DNA of 49,361 bases from an uncultured Stenotrophomonas sp. (GCF_945952405.1 NZ_CAMFIA010000026.1:1-49361); one strand, 5' to 3'. Counted from the first letter of the stretch, positions 1 through 10,447 are shown. Program-made: numbers and translations. The notes: generated by a model not told the origin, from the letters alone.

Positions 1-225
1 CCTCTGGGCGGATCCCCGGCCCGGCGCAGCGCGCCGGGCGTTCGCCGGCGGCGCGCGGTGCCTGTCGTCGCATTGATAGCCGCCTTGCGGGCGTATCTGT
101 AGAGCCGAGCCATGCTCGGCTGCCTTGGGCCACGTTGCGGCGCCGCCCGGGCATCGGCCCGGTCGCTACGGATTATCGGTGTTCCCTGTAGAGCCGAGCC
201 CATGCTCGGCTGCCGGCGGCCTTTT
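1..225. other. 5' edge, mostly non-coding with two GTAG palindromes
   Basis: No complete gene is visible. A short open frame on the plus strand from the window edge to a TGA at 74-76 could be the last 24 codons of an upstream gene, but it has no recognisable motif. Two direct GTAG-headed palindromes lie at 99-121 and 188-212, with starts 89 bp apart. The second lies just beyond the stop codon of the neighbouring minus-strand gene and may help end its transcript. Confidence 0.4.
99..212 (+). repeat. Two direct SMAG-type (GTAG) REP palindromes
   Basis: Both copies begin GTAGAGCCGAGCC and fold back through CTCGGCT, with loops 'at' or 'cat'. They point the same way and are separated by about 65 bases. 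GTAG-headed palindromes of this kind are known as abundant intergenic REP-like elements (SMAG) in Stenotrophomonas maltophilia, where dedicated REP-associated transposases are thought to have spread them. No such transposase gene lies in this window. Confidence 0.8.
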
Positions 226-600
226 TCAGCCTTCCAGGATGAAGGCGGCCGCAACCTTGCGGCCTTCGCCGGCGAGGATGTTGAACGTGCGCGCGGCGGC
301 CGGGTTGTTCATCACTTCCAGGCCAATGCCACGCGACAGGCAGGCGGCCATCACCACCGCCGGCGGGAATACCTGGCGGTCGCCGGTGCCAAGCACGATC
401 AGCGCCGGATTGAGCGCCAGGATCGGCTCCAGATCGGCCAGCTGCAGCGCGGCGGCATGCAGCACCGGCCATTGCTCGACCAGCTGGTCCGGGGTCAGGA
501 AGAAGCTGCTGCCCAGCACCTGGTCGTTGACCCTGGCCGAACGGCCGTCGGCGGCGCGCAGGCTGTAGGCGTAGTCAGGCGGTTCGTGGTTCAGCTGCAT
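226..600 (-). CDS. Mth938-like (DUF498) domain protein
   Basis: This is a 124-residue single-domain protein of the Mth938/DUF498 fold, related to the mitochondrial complex I assembly factor NDUFAF3. The recognisable features are the central ALIVLGTGDR loop (about residues 67-76), the following VFPPAVV stretch and the EVMNNPAAARTFNIL segment, which is the most conserved part of the family. The bacterial function is not established. It starts 13 bases after the stop of yhbY on the same strand, so the two are probably co-transcribed. No clear Shine-Dalgarno sequence precedes the ATG. Family assignment is firm; any role in respiratory complex assembly would be by analogy only. Confidence 0.85.
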   Translation of the reverse strand: MQLNHEPPDYAYSLRAADGRSARVNDQVLGSSFFLTPDQLVEQWPVLHAAALQLADLEPILALNPALIVLGTGDRQVFPPAVVMAACLSRGIGLEVMNNPAAARTFNILAGEGRKVAAAFILEG

Positions 601-613
601 GGCAGTAGGGCGA

Positions 614-919
614 TCAGCCGCGCGGAAGCACGATCTGGCGCTGTTCCTTGCTCGGGCGGTACAGCACCGCGACGTGGCCGATGCGCTGTACCAGCGCGCT
701 GTCGGTGGCGTCGACGATCTCGCCGATCATCACGTCACGGGCTTCACGGTCCTCGGCAGCGACCTTCACCTTGACCAGTTCGTGGCGCTCCAGCACTTCG
801 TTCAGCTCAGCGATGAAGGCCGGGGTCACGCCCTTGCCCCCGGTCTGCAGCAGGGCCTTCAGGTCGTGGGCTTGGCCGCGCAGGAAACGGGTCTGGGAGG
901 CGGTCAGGGCGATGGACAT
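614..919 (-). CDS. yhbY: YhbY family CRM-domain RNA-binding protein
   Basis: A 101-residue protein made of one CRM (YhbY) domain. Members associate with pre-50S ribosomal particles and are linked to large-subunit assembly. Family hallmarks are the N-terminal LTASQTRFLRGQAHDLKALL helix region, the GKGVTPAFI motif carrying the conserved glycine-rich loop, and the VKVKV strand. It is transcribed divergently from rlmE, which methylates 23S rRNA, with only 65 bases between the starts. The same yhbY/rlmE/ftsH neighbourhood is found in E. coli, which supports a ribosome assembly role. No good ribosome binding site is seen ahead of the ATG. Confidence 0.9.
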   Translation of the reverse strand: MSIALTASQTRFLRGQAHDLKALLQTGGKGVTPAFIAELNEVLERHELVKVKVAAEDREARDVMIGEIVDATDSALVQRIGHVAVLYRPSKEQRQIVLPRG

Positions 920-984
920 GCAGGAAAAGACGGTTGAATGGGGCGATCAGGGTATCATGAGGACCCCATCAGCCCCTATTTTCA

Positions 985-1617
985 ATGGCTACCCGCAGCA
1001 AAAGCAGCCAGCGCTGGCTCAAGGAACACTTCTCCGACCCCTTTGTGAAGAAGGCCCAGGCCGAAGGCATGCGCTCGCGCGCGGCCTACAAGCTCGAAGA
1101 GCTGCTCGAACGTGACCGGTTGCTGAAGCCGCATATGGTGGTGGTCGACCTCGGCGCGGCCCCGGGCGGCTGGTCTCAGCAGGTTCGGAGACAGATTGGC
1201 GATACCGGCCGCGTGCTGGCCCTGGACATCCTGGACATGCCGCCACTGGCGGGCGTGGAGTTCCTTCACGGTGACTTCAGGGAAGAAGCCGTCCTATCGC
1301 AGTTTGAAGCCATGCTCGGGGATCAGCCGGTAGACCTTGTGCTGTCGGACATGGCCCCCAATAAGAGTGGTGTGGGCGCGGTTGACCAGCCGCGGATGAT
1401 GCACCTGGCGGAGCTGGCCCTGGATTTTGCCGACAACCACCTCAAGACCGGTGGGGCATTCCTGATCAAGCTGTTCCAGGGTGAGGGCTTTGACGACTAT
1501 GTGCGCGAAATGCGCCGCCGGTACGACAAGGTCTCCATCCGCAAGCCGGAAGCGTCGCGCAAGCGCTCTCCCGAGGTGTATGCCTTGGGTCAGGGAAAAC
1601 GCGCCCACATGAAGTAA
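985..1617 (+). CDS. rlmE: 23S rRNA (uridine-2552) 2'-O-methyltransferase RlmE
   Basis: RlmE (FtsJ/RrmJ) uses S-adenosylmethionine to methylate the 2'-O of U2552 in the peptidyl transferase A-loop of 23S rRNA, late in 50S assembly. The 210-residue length is standard. The SAM-binding loop [10 protein letters not shown] lies at residues 54-63. The catalytic K-D-K-E tetrad is visible as K36 (AAYKLEEL), D122 (SDMAPNKSG), K162 (LIKLFQGEG) and E197 (SPEVY), each offset by two from the E. coli numbering. It is divergent from yhbY and 63 bases upstream of ftsH, the conserved order for this gene. The ATG follows a T-rich stretch without a clear Shine-Dalgarno sequence. Confidence 0.96.
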   Translation: MATRSKSSQRWLKEHFSDPFVKKAQAEGMRSRAAYKLEELLERDRLLKPHMVVVDLGAAPGGWSQQVRRQIGDTGRVLALDILDMPPLAGVEFLHGDFREEAVLSQFEAMLGDQPVDLVLSDMAPNKSGVGAVDQPRMMHLAELALDFADNHLKTGGAFLIKLFQGEGFDDYVREMRRRYDKVSIRKPEASRKRSPEVYALGQGKRAHMK

Positions 1618-1680
1618 GCTCGCAACGTACGCAAGTTCGACCCCAACGCAACGCCAGCACTAAGAGGAACACCGGAGCCA

Positions 1681-3621
<1,941 letters not shown>

Positions 3622-3643
3622 CGGCCTGCGACAGGTGACACCA

Positions 3644-3676
3644 GACGAGGCCGGGGCAACCCGGCTTCGTCGTTTT
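3644..3676 (+). terminator. Rho-independent terminator after ftsH
   Basis: A 12-bp stem with one G-T pair (3644-3655 with 3660-3671) and a GCAA tetraloop is followed by a TTTT run at 3673-3676. It lies 22 bases after the ftsH stop. Confidence 0.8.
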
Positions 3677-3722
3677 CGGGCCCCGGCCCATTCCGATGAA
3701 CCGATCTGACGCTGGAGCCCGC

Positions 3723-3905
3723 ATGTCCACCCCCAAGCCCGAACCGATTTCCCATACCGTCGAAATGGTCATCGCCACCGTGGTTGGCGTGGGCGTAGGC
3801 CTGGGTGCCGACAATCTGCTGCTGGGCTGCGTGGTGGGCATCGCGGTCGGCATCGTGCTGAGCATCGCCAAGACCCTGTACGTGGACCGCAAGCGCCGCC
3901 GTTGA
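3723..3905 (+). CDS. Small glycine-rich membrane protein, unknown function
   Basis: A 60-residue protein that I cannot assign to a characterised family. It starts MSTPKPEPISHTVEMV and then has two short hydrophobic, glycine-rich stretches (about residues 14-29, IATVVGVGVGLGADNL, and 31-46, LGCVVGIAVGIVLSIA), ending in a basic tail DRKRRR. This suggests a small inner-membrane hairpin with its C terminus in the cytoplasm. The start was chosen at 3723 because GGAG lies five bases upstream; an in-frame ATG at 3696 lacks one and falls next to the ftsH terminator. It stands alone between ftsH and folP. Confidence 0.65.
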   Translation: MSTPKPEPISHTVEMVIATVVGVGVGLGADNLLLGCVVGIAVGIVLSIAKTLYVDRKRRR

Positions 3906-3934
3906 GGCGTAACGGCCGACGGCAGGGCTGCGCG

Positions 3935-4023
3935 GTGGATCCACGCCATGCGTGGATGAATCTCCATCGAAATCGAATATCCCGGTATCTGTGAGATCTG
4001 GGCCGGGCATGGCTCGGCTCTAC
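3935..4023 (-). repeat. 89-bp inverted SMAG dimer, copy 1
   Basis: Read on the minus strand, a GTAGAGCCGAGCC palindrome (4023 downward) is followed by a spacer with AGATCTCACAGATA and then a second palindrome, ATCCACGCATGGCGTGGAT. The far end reads GTGG where the other copy has GTAG. A second copy of exactly the same length, 89 bp, lies at 48953-49041 on the opposite strand. The pair of outward-facing palindromes resembles a BIME-type REP dimer. Confidence 0.8.
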
Positions 4024-4073
4024 AGAATGCAAGCGTTGCCTGGGTTCTTGCCGGGGCCGCTGCCTCTGCCGGT

Positions 4074-4090
4074 GCAGGGCGCGGCCCTGC
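4074..4090. repeat. GCAGGGC-GCG-GCCCTGC hairpin
   Basis: Short perfect inverted repeat upstream of folP. Closely similar GCAGGGC...GCCCTGC hairpins occur near 48834-48850 and 49237-49255, again near a SMAG dimer. Confidence 0.55.
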
Positions 4091-4128
4091 CCACTAAACT
4101 AGCCGCCGTTGTCCCTGCAGGATTACCC

Positions 4129-5025
4129 ATGTTCGATACCTCGCCCCAGCTCGATTGCGCCGGCCGCATCCTGCACCTCGACCGTGCCCGGGTCATGGGC
4201 ATCGTCAACGTCACCCCGGACTCGTTCTCCGACGGCGGCGCGCACGACACTGCCGAAGCCGCGGTCGCGCATGGCCTGAAGCTGGTCGAAGAGGGTGCCG
4301 ATCTGCTCGACATCGGCGGCGAATCGACCCGCCCCGGTGCCGCGCCGGTATCGATCGAGGAAGAGCTGCGCCGGGTGATTCCGGTGATCGAGCAGCTGGC
4401 CGCGCGGACCGGGGTGCCGATCAGCATCGACACCTTCAAGCCGGAAGTGATGCGGGCAGCGGTGGCCGCCGGTGCCGGCATGATCAACGACATCTATGCC
4501 CTGCGCCAGGAAGGCGCGCTGGATGCCGCCGCCGAGACGGGCGTGCCGGTTGTGCTGATGCACATGCAGGGCGAGCCAGGCCATATGCAGGCCGACCCGC
4601 ATTACGACGACGTGGTCGCCGAGGTGCACGGTTTCCTGGTGCAGCGGATGTTCGCGGCCGAGATGGCCGGTATCGCAAAGAAGAACCTGCTGGTCGATCT
4701 CGGCTTCGGGTTCGGCAAGACCACTACCCACAACATGACCCTGCTGGCCCGCTCCGAGCGCTTCCTGGAGCTGGGCGTGCCGATGCTGGCCGGACTGTCG
4801 CGCAAGCGCAGCCTGGGCGAACTGACCGGCCGCGACAGGCCGTCCGATCGCGTGGCGGCCTCGGTGGCTGCGCACCTGATCGCGGTCCAGCGCGGCGCGC
4901 GCATCGTGCGCGTGCATGACGTGGCCGCGACGGTCGATGCGCTGAAGATCTGGCGCGCGGTCGACGCCGTACCGGCCCCTCGTGCCGATGCCGCGCCGAC
5001 AATCCGCTGGCCGGACGAAGACTGA
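4129..5025 (+). CDS. folP: Dihydropteroate synthase FolP
   Basis: FolP condenses 6-hydroxymethyl-dihydropterin pyrophosphate with p-aminobenzoate to make dihydropteroate in folate synthesis; it is the sulfonamide target. The 298-residue TIM barrel shows the loop signature [11 protein letters not shown] (about 27-37), the second signature [11 protein letters not shown] (about 64-74), and the pterin/phosphate-binding residues around GFGFGKT and the C-terminal RVHDVA. The start at 4129 gives the normal family length; an in-frame upstream ATG at 3952 lies inside a repeat and adds a non-conserved leader. The stop overlaps the start of miaA by one base (TGATG), so the two are translationally coupled. 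Confidence 0.96.
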   Translation: MFDTSPQLDCAGRILHLDRARVMGIVNVTPDSFSDGGAHDTAEAAVAHGLKLVEEGADLLDIGGESTRPGAAPVSIEEELRRVIPVIEQLAARTGVPISIDTFKPEVMRAAVAAGAGMINDIYALRQEGALDAAAETGVPVVLMHMQGEPGHMQADPHYDDVVAEVHGFLVQRMFAAEMAGIAKKNLLVDLGFGFGKTTTHNMTLLARSERFLELGVPMLAGLSRKRSLGELTGRDRPSDRVAASVAAHLIAVQRGARIVRVHDVAATVDALKIWRAVDAVPAPRADAAPTIRWPDED

Positions 5026-5978
5026 TGGCGATCGACCGGCGGCCGTTGGCGATCGCCGTGATGGGGCCGACCGCCAGCGGCAAGACCGCCACCGCGATCG
5101 CCCTGGCCCGGCAGCTGGACGGTGAGATCGTCAGCGTCGATTCGGCGCTGGTCTACCGCCATCTGGATATCGGCTCGGCCAAGCCCGATGCGGCCGAACG
5201 CGCGCAGGCCCCGCACCACCTGCTGGACCTGCGTGATCCGTGGCAGACCTATTCGGCGGCCGAGTTCGCCGCCGATGCCGGCCGCGTGGTCGCCGACATT
5301 GTGGCACGGGGCAAGATGCCGATCCTGGCCGGCGGCACCGGGCTGTATTTCCGTGCCCTGCTGCAGGGGCTTTCGCCCATGCCAGAGGCCGATCCCGGGC
5401 TGCGTGCGGCGCTGGCGGCCGAGGCCGCCGAGCGCGGCTGGGCGGCGTTGCACGCCGAACTGGCGCAGGTCGATCCGGCCGCCGCCGCGCGGATCCATGC
5501 CACCGATCCGCAGCGCATCCAGCGGGCGCTGGAGGTGCATCGCCTGACCGGCATCCCGATCACTGAGTGGCAGCGCCGTCCCGGCGTGGCGCCGCTGCCG
5601 GTGCGCACCCTCAAGCTGATCCTGGCCCCGCGTGAGCGCGCGGTGCTGCACCAGCGCATCGAGACGCGTTTCGACGCCATGCTGGCGCAGGGCTTCCTGG
5701 ACGAAGTGCGGGCGTTGCGCGCAATGCCGCAGATGGCCGCCGTGCCGGCACCGCTGGACCTGCCAGCGGTGCGCGCGGTCGGTTACCGCCAGGCCTGGGA
5801 GTACCTGGACGGGGAGGGCGGCGCGGCCCGGTTCCGTGACAAGGCCATCTTCGCCACCCGCCAGCTGGCCAAGCGCCAGCTGACCTGGCTGCGTGGCGAG
5901 CTTGATGCGCGCTGGTTCGACCCCCATATCGACCAGGAGCGCCTGGCCGGCGCTGTGTCGACCTTCGTCGCACGCTGA
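5025..5978 (+). CDS. miaA: tRNA dimethylallyltransferase MiaA
   Basis: MiaA transfers a dimethylallyl group to N6 of A37 in tRNAs that read UNN codons, the first step toward ms2i6A. The 317-residue protein has the P-loop GPTASGKT at 14-21, the [16 protein letters not shown] substrate-loop motif near 40-55, and the C-terminal [13 protein letters not shown] motif that binds the tRNA. It begins inside the folP stop codon. The hfq gene starts 96 bases downstream, the same miaA-hfq-hflX order as in E. coli. In other gammaproteobacteria an hfq promoter lies in or near miaA; I see no unambiguous one here. Confidence 0.96.
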   Translation: MAIDRRPLAIAVMGPTASGKTATAIALARQLDGEIVSVDSALVYRHLDIGSAKPDAAERAQAPHHLLDLRDPWQTYSAAEFAADAGRVVADIVARGKMPILAGGTGLYFRALLQGLSPMPEADPGLRAALAAEAAERGWAALHAELAQVDPAAAARIHATDPQRIQRALEVHRLTGIPITEWQRRPGVAPLPVRTLKLILAPRERAVLHQRIETRFDAMLAQGFLDEVRALRAMPQMAAVPAPLDLPAVRAVGYRQAWEYLDGEGGAARFRDKAIFATRQLAKRQLTWLRGELDARWFDPHIDQERLAGAVSTFVAR

Positions 5979-6074
5979 ACCCCCGCCAGCCGTGTAACAT
6001 CATCGGTCGGCGGGTGGCTCGGGGGCCGTGGCAACCGTCGGCAACCCAATAAGAACAATAATCAGGAGTGTGCA

Positions 6075-6350
6075 ATGTCCAAGGGGCAATCGCTGCAGGA
6101 TCCTTTCTTGAACGCACTGCGGCGCGAACGCGTGCCGGTTTCGGTGTACCTGGTGAACGGCATCAAGCTGCAGGGCACGATCGAGTCGTTCGACCAGTTC
6201 GTGGTCCTGCTGCGCAACACGGTCAGCCAGATGGTCTACAAGCACGCCATTTCCACGGTGGTGCCCGCACGCAATGTGAAGGTCGGGCCGGGTGGTGGTT
6301 ATGTGCAGTCCGGTGAAAATGGTCAGGCGGGTGATGAAGCAGACGAGTAA
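6075..6350 (+). CDS. hfq: RNA chaperone Hfq
   Basis: Hfq forms a hexameric ring that pairs small RNAs with mRNAs. The 91-residue protein contains the complete Sm fold: the N-terminal helix with [28 protein letters not shown] split between helix and Sm1, and the Sm2 signature YKHAIS at residues 55-60. The conserved Q8, F39/D40-type and H57 proximal-face residues are present. The tail after about residue 70 is short and Gly/Asp/Glu-rich. A good Shine-Dalgarno sequence (AGGAG) lies about seven bases before the ATG. The gene is 14 bases from hflX and probably in the same operon. Confidence 0.97.
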   Translation: MSKGQSLQDPFLNALRRERVPVSVYLVNGIKLQGTIESFDQFVVLLRNTVSQMVYKHAISTVVPARNVKVGPGGGYVQSGENGQAGDEADE

Positions 6351-6364
6351 TACCGGAGCGGTGA

Positions 6365-7675
6365 ATGTTTGACCGCTCGAAAAAGGGCGAGCACGCCCTG
6401 CTGATCCAGCCCCATTTCGGCAAGCTGGAAGACGATGTGCTGGAAGAGTTTGGTGATCTGGCCCGCTCGGCTGGGGCCAGCATCGCCGCGACGATCACTG
6501 CGCGCCTGGACCGTCCCAACCCCTCGACCCTGATCGGCAGCGGCAAGCTGGACGAAATCAAGGCAGCGGCCGACGCCAGCGGTGCCGACCTGATCCTGGT
6601 CAACCATGCGTTGAGCCCGGGCCAGGAACGCAACCTGGAGCGCTTCCTCGAGCGCCGGGTGATCGACCGTACCGGCCTGATCCTGGACATCTTCGCCCAG
6701 CGTGCGCACAGCCATGAAGGCAAGCTGCAGGTCGAGCTGGCGCAGCTGCGCCATCTGGCCACGCGGCTGGTACGCGGCTGGACCCACCTGGAGCGCCAGC
6801 GTGGTGGCTCGATCGGCCTGCGCGGCCCGGGCGAGACCCAGCTGGAAACCGACCGGCGCCTGCTGCAGAAGCGGGTGGAACAGCTGCAGAAGCGGCTGGA
6901 AAAGGTCGAAGTGCAGCGCACCCAGATGCGCCGTGCGCGCGTGCGCAGCGAACTGCCGAGGGTGGCCCTGGTGGGTTACACCAATGCCGGCAAATCGACC
7001 CTGTTCAACGCCATGACCGGTGCCGAGGCGTACGCCGCCGACCAGCTGTTCGCAACGCTGGATCCGACCGTGCGTCGCATCGCAGTACCCGGTGGCAACG
7101 TGGTGCTGGCCGACACCGTCGGCTTCGTCCGCGATCTGCCGCATGACCTGGTCGCCGCGTTCCGTTCCACCCTGTCCGAAGCGCGCGAGGCGGATTTCCT
7201 GCTGCACGTGGTCGATGCCGCCGATCCGCACCGCGAGGAGCGCATCGCCCAGGTCGACGAGGTGCTGACCGCGGTCGGCGCCGGTGACCTGCCGCAGTTG
7301 CTGGTGTTCAACAAGATCGACCGTATCGACGGTGCCGAGGTCCGCCACGATGGCCAGGACGGCGTGCCCGACGAATCGCGTCGTGAGCGGGTGTGGATCT
7401 CGGCGCGCGACGGCCAGGGCCTGGAGCTGCTGCAGTCGGTGCTCGGCAAGCGCCTGGGCCTGCAGCACGTCACCGGGGAACTGCGGCTGCCGCCGGATGC
7501 CGGTCGCCTGCGCGCGCGCCTGCACCAGCTCGAAGTGATCCGCAGCGAACAGGCCGACGAAGAGGGCTGGCTGCTGCAGGTGGATCTGCCGATTGCTGAA
7601 GCCGAGAAGCTGGCGGCCAGTACCGACGGCGCGCCGATCCGCGCCCTGCTGCCGGAGAAGCTGCCGGAGTGGTGA
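6365..7675 (+). CDS. hflX: Ribosome-associated GTPase HflX
   Basis: HflX binds 50S subunits and splits stalled or hibernating 70S ribosomes. The 436-residue protein has the N-terminal HflX domain with the GSGKLDEI motif (about 58-65), a long coiled-coil linker rich in Gln, Arg and Glu (about 160-195), then the GTPase domain with G1 GYTNAGKST (about 203-211), G3 DTVGF (about 249-253) and G4 NKID (about 316-319). GGAG precedes the start, which lies 14 bases after hfq. Unlike E. coli, hflK and hflC do not follow; a CinA-type gene does. Confidence 0.95.
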   Translation: MFDRSKKGEHALLIQPHFGKLEDDVLEEFGDLARSAGASIAATITARLDRPNPSTLIGSGKLDEIKAAADASGADLILVNHALSPGQERNLERFLERRVIDRTGLILDIFAQRAHSHEGKLQVELAQLRHLATRLVRGWTHLERQRGGSIGLRGPGETQLETDRRLLQKRVEQLQKRLEKVEVQRTQMRRARVRSELPRVALVGYTNAGKSTLFNAMTGAEAYAADQLFATLDPTVRRIAVPGGNVVLADTVGFVRDLPHDLVAAFRSTLSEAREADFLLHVVDAADPHREERIAQVDEVLTAVGAGDLPQLLVFNKIDRIDGAEVRHDGQDGVPDESRRERVWISARDGQGLELLQSVLGKRLGLQHVTGELRLPPDAGRLRARLHQLEVIRSEQADEEGWLLQVDLPIAEAEKLAASTDGAPIRALLPEKLPEW

Positions 7676-7795
7676 ACCAGCGCCGGGCGCTGCCCGGCGC
7701 TGACGTGCTGTGCGCCACCGCCATCGCGGCGGCCCGCGACATCTGCCTGTCATCTGCGGTACAACGTGCAGATTCTTCACCCCACCGTCATGCCG

Positions 7796-8290
7796 ATGTC
7801 CATCCCCACCGACGCTGATCTCAACGCCCAGTCCGCCGCGCTCGGGCAGCGCCTGCAACAGGCCGCGCTGCAGCTGGTAACGGCTGAAAGCTGCAGTGGT
7901 GGCTGGATCGCCAAATGCATGACCGATATCGCCGGTTCCTCGGCGTTCTTCGACTGCGGGATGGTGGTCTACAGCTACGAAGCCAAGCAGCGCCTGCTCG
8001 GCGTGCGCGCGCAGACCCTGGAGCAGTTCGGCGCGGTCAGCCGCGAGACCGTGCTGGAAATGGTGTCCGGCGCGCTGGTCAATTCCGGTGCCGGCATCGC
8101 CGTGGCCGTGACCGGCATCGCCGGCCCGGGCGGCGGCAGTCCCGACAAGCCGGTGGGCAGCGTCTGGATCGGCTGGAAGCGCCGCGGCGGCTATGCGCGC
8201 GCCGAGCTGTTCCAGTTCGATGGCGACCGCGAAGCCATCCGCCGGCAGACCGTGGCGGCGGCATTGCGCGGTATCGACGCCCAGCTGTGA
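7796..8290 (+). CDS. CinA C-terminal domain (PncC-type) nicotinamide-nucleotide amidohydrolase
   Basis: A 164-residue stand-alone CinA C-terminal domain. Characterised members (PncC, YgaD) deamidate nicotinamide mononucleotide to nicotinate mononucleotide in pyridine nucleotide salvage. The family core is seen as TAESCSGGWI with the catalytic serine (about 35-45), the YSYEAKQRLLGV segment, and the VTGIAGPGGGSPDKPVGSVWIG motif that I read in two parts around residues 104-125. ATGs at 7790 and 7796 and a GTG at 7766 are all possible; none has a strong ribosome site. Such genes often sit beside recA. Here ubiB and lexA lie between the two. Confidence 0.9.
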   Translation: MSIPTDADLNAQSAALGQRLQQAALQLVTAESCSGGWIAKCMTDIAGSSAFFDCGMVVYSYEAKQRLLGVRAQTLEQFGAVSRETVLEMVSGALVNSGAGIAVAVTGIAGPGGGSPDKPVGSVWIGWKRRGGYARAELFQFDGDREAIRRQTVAAALRGIDAQL

Positions 8291-8321
8291 CATGCTGCCC
8301 CGGTAAACGTCCGGAGCACGC

Positions 8322-10007
8322 ATGATGTGGGAAACGCTGGGCACGGTCCGTGACCTGGGCCGACTGCAGGAAATCGCCGCCGTCCTGATCCGATATGGCT
8401 TCGGTGACGTGGTACGGCGCATCGGCCTGGCCACCACGCTGGAGCGGGCAGGGCGCCTGCTGCATTGGAACGAGGAGCGCCAGGAACTGCTGCGGATGAC
8501 CGCGCCGGTACGGGTGCGCAGCGCGATGCAGGACCTGGGTCCTACCTTCGTCAAGCTCGGCCAGGTGCTGGCGACGCGCGTCGACCTGCTGCCGCCGGAA
8601 TGGATCGCTGAACTGTCCGAGCTGCAGAACGCGGTGCCGGCGTTGCCGTACGCGGATATCCGCGAGCAGCTGGAGGCCGATCTCGGTGCGGCACCGACCG
8701 AAGTGTTCGCCTTCCTGGATGAAGTCCCGATGGCCGCCGCCTCGCTGGCGCAGGCACATCGGGCACGCCTGCATGATGGCCGCGAGGTGGTGCTGAAGGT
8801 GCGCCGCCCGGGCATCCGCGATGTGGTCGAGGCCGACCTGCGCCTGCTGGCGCGGCTGGCCGAGATCGTCGAAGCGCGCCTGCCGGACCTGCGTCGCTAT
8901 CGTCCGGCCGAGGTCGTGCAGCAGTTCACCGTATCGCTGCGCCGCGAGCTCGATTTCGCCGCCGAATGCCGCAACGCCGAGCGCATCGCGCGCAACTTCA
9001 GTGGCCGCGATGACATCCTGATTCCGAGCGTGCACTGGCAATGGACCTGCGAGAGCCTGAACGTGCAGGACTTCGTCGACGGCATTCCCGGGCGTGACCT
9101 GGCCGGTGTCGACGCAGCAGGCCTGGACCGCCGCGAACTGGCCCGGCGCGGTGCCGACATCGTGCTGAAGATGGTGCTTGAGGACGGCAGTTTCCACGCC
9201 GATCCGCACCCCGGCAACATCATCTACCTGCGTGACGGCCGCATCGGCGTGATCGATTTCGGCATGGTGGGCGCGCTCTCCGAAGTGCGCCGCTTCCAGG
9301 TCGCCCAGCTGCTGCACGGGCTGGTCGAGCAGGACCCGCAGGGCGTGGCCGATGTGCTGCTGGACTGGGCCGGTGGCGTGGAAGTGGACGAGAACCGGCT
9401 GCAGCACGACATCAGCCAGTTCGTCGACCAGTACCGTGGCGTGCCATTGAAGGACCTGCGCATCGGCCTGATGCTGGGCGACATCACCCAGCTGCTGCGC
9501 AGCTACAGCCTGACCCTGCCGGCCGATCTGGCGCTGATGATCAAGGCTTTCCTGACCCTGGAGGGCATGGGCCGGCAACTTGACCCGGATTTCGACATGG
9601 CCAGTGCCGCGCGCCCGTTCCTGGAGCGGGTGGTGCTGCAGCGCTACGCACCGAAGGCGCTGCTCAAGCGTGGCCGGCGCAGCCTGCTGGGCCTGGTCGA
9701 CTTCGCCGGTGAGCTGCCGCGCGACCTGCGCAAGCTGGTCCAGGCGGCACGCCGCGGGCGCCTGCAGCTGAAGGTGGAGACCAGTGCGCTACAGGGCTTC
9801 GGCGAGCAGGTGAACCGCGCCGCGAACCGGTTGGTGATGGGCATCGTCACCGCCGCGCTGATCATCGGTTCCTCGATCGTGATGCACAGTGTCGGCGGTG
9901 TTTCCAGCCGCTGGCTGCTGGCGCTGGGCGTGTGCGGTTTCATCGGCGCCGGTTTCTGCGGCGTCTGGATCCTGTTCTCGATCTGGAGAAGCGGTAAACA
10001 CACGTAA
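8322..10007 (+). CDS. ABC1/UbiB family atypical protein kinase-like ATPase
   Basis: A 561-residue membrane-anchored member of the UbiB/COQ8/ABC1 family, whose members support ubiquinone synthesis as ATPases. Hallmarks are the KxGQ motif (FVKLGQ, about 75-80), the Ala-rich loop AAASLAQAH (about 137-145) in place of a normal P-loop, the VVLKVRRPG lysine near 159, the catalytic HADPHPGN (about 291-298) and the metal-binding VIDFGMVG (about 310-317). Two hydrophobic segments close the C terminus (about 505-555). It is not next to other ubi genes, so it may be a second ABC1 paralogue rather than UbiB itself. Its stop codon lies in the loop of a perfect hairpin. Confidence 0.88.
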   Translation: MMWETLGTVRDLGRLQEIAAVLIRYGFGDVVRRIGLATTLERAGRLLHWNEERQELLRMTAPVRVRSAMQDLGPTFVKLGQVLATRVDLLPPEWIAELSELQNAVPALPYADIREQLEADLGAAPTEVFAFLDEVPMAAASLAQAHRARLHDGREVVLKVRRPGIRDVVEADLRLLARLAEIVEARLPDLRRYRPAEVVQQFTVSLRRELDFAAECRNAERIARNFSGRDDILIPSVHWQWTCESLNVQDFVDGIPGRDLAGVDAAGLDRRELARRGADIVLKMVLEDGSFHADPHPGNIIYLRDGRIGVIDFGMVGALSEVRRFQVAQLLHGLVEQDPQGVADVLLDWAGGVEVDENRLQHDISQFVDQYRGVPLKDLRIGLMLGDITQLLRSYSLTLPADLALMIKAFLTLEGMGRQLDPDFDMASAARPFLERVVLQRYAPKALLKRGRRSLLGLVDFAGELPRDLRKLVQAARRGRLQLKVETSALQGFGEQVNRAANRLVMGIVTAALIIGSSIVMHSVGGVSSRWLLALGVCGFIGAGFCGVWILFSIWRSGKHT

Positions 10008-10061
10008 GTGTGTTTACCGCAGCGGTTCCCCACGGGAACCGCGGAATCGCGCAGCGATTCC
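9991..10061 (+). repeat. Three consecutive perfect hairpins over and after the ubiB-family stop
   Basis: Arms 9991-10003 and 10008-10020 (13 bp) enclose a GTAA loop that contains the TAA stop at 10005-10007. A second stem pairs GCGGTTCCC at 10022-10030 with GGGAACCGC at 10034-10042. A third pairs GGAATCGC at 10043-10050 with GCGATTCC at 10054-10061. There is no T run, so simple intrinsic termination is not obvious. Confidence 0.8.
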
Positions 10062-10062
10062 T

Positions 10063-10386
10063 GTAGGGCCGACCGCTGGTCGGCCGCTCCTGCGCCGCGC
10101 ACGGGTCGGTTTCAGCCGGGATCACGACGCCCTCTGGTAGGGCCGACCGCTGGTCGGCCGCTCCTGCGCCGCGCACGGGTCGGTTTCAGCCGGGATCACG
10201 ACGCCCTCTGGTAGGGCCGACCGCTGGTCGGCCGCTCCTGCGCCGCGCACGGGTCGGTTTCAGCCGGGATCACGACGCCCTCTGGTAGGGCCGACCGCTG
10301 GTCGGCCGCTCCTGCGCCGCGCACGGGTCGGTTTCGGTCGGGATCGCGACGCTCTCTGGTAGGGCCGACCGTTGGTCGGCCGCTGT
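10063..10386 (+). repeat. Tandem array of 74-bp SMAG units (four full, one partial)
   Basis: Units start at 10063, 10137, 10211, 10285 and 10359, a strict 74-base period. Each opens with GTAGGGCCGACC-gct-GGTCGGCC and continues with a GC-rich spacer. The first three units look identical; the fourth differs at a few spacer positions, and the fifth keeps only the palindrome (with GTT as the loop). The array ends about 40 bases before the lexA operator. It is not a CRISPR array because the spacers are the same. Confidence 0.92.
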
Positions 10387-10426
10387 CGCAGGGGTGTGTC
10401 GCACCCGGCACTTGCAGAGCCTGATG

Positions 10427-10445
10427 TTAGTAGTAATACTACTAA
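10427..10445. promoter_or_regulatory. LexA operator (SOS box) of lexA
   Basis: The sequence TTAGTAGTAATACTACTAA is a perfect palindrome around a central A/T pair and matches the known Xanthomonas-type LexA operator (TTAG-N6-TACTA core). It ends two bases before the lexA start codon, so bound LexA would cover the start region and repress its own gene. Confidence 0.93.
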
Positions 10446-10447
10446 CC

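Noticed and set aside
10063..10386. CRISPR array
   Set aside because: Spacers between palindromes are nearly identical, the period is 74 bases and no cas genes are present; this is a tandem REP array.
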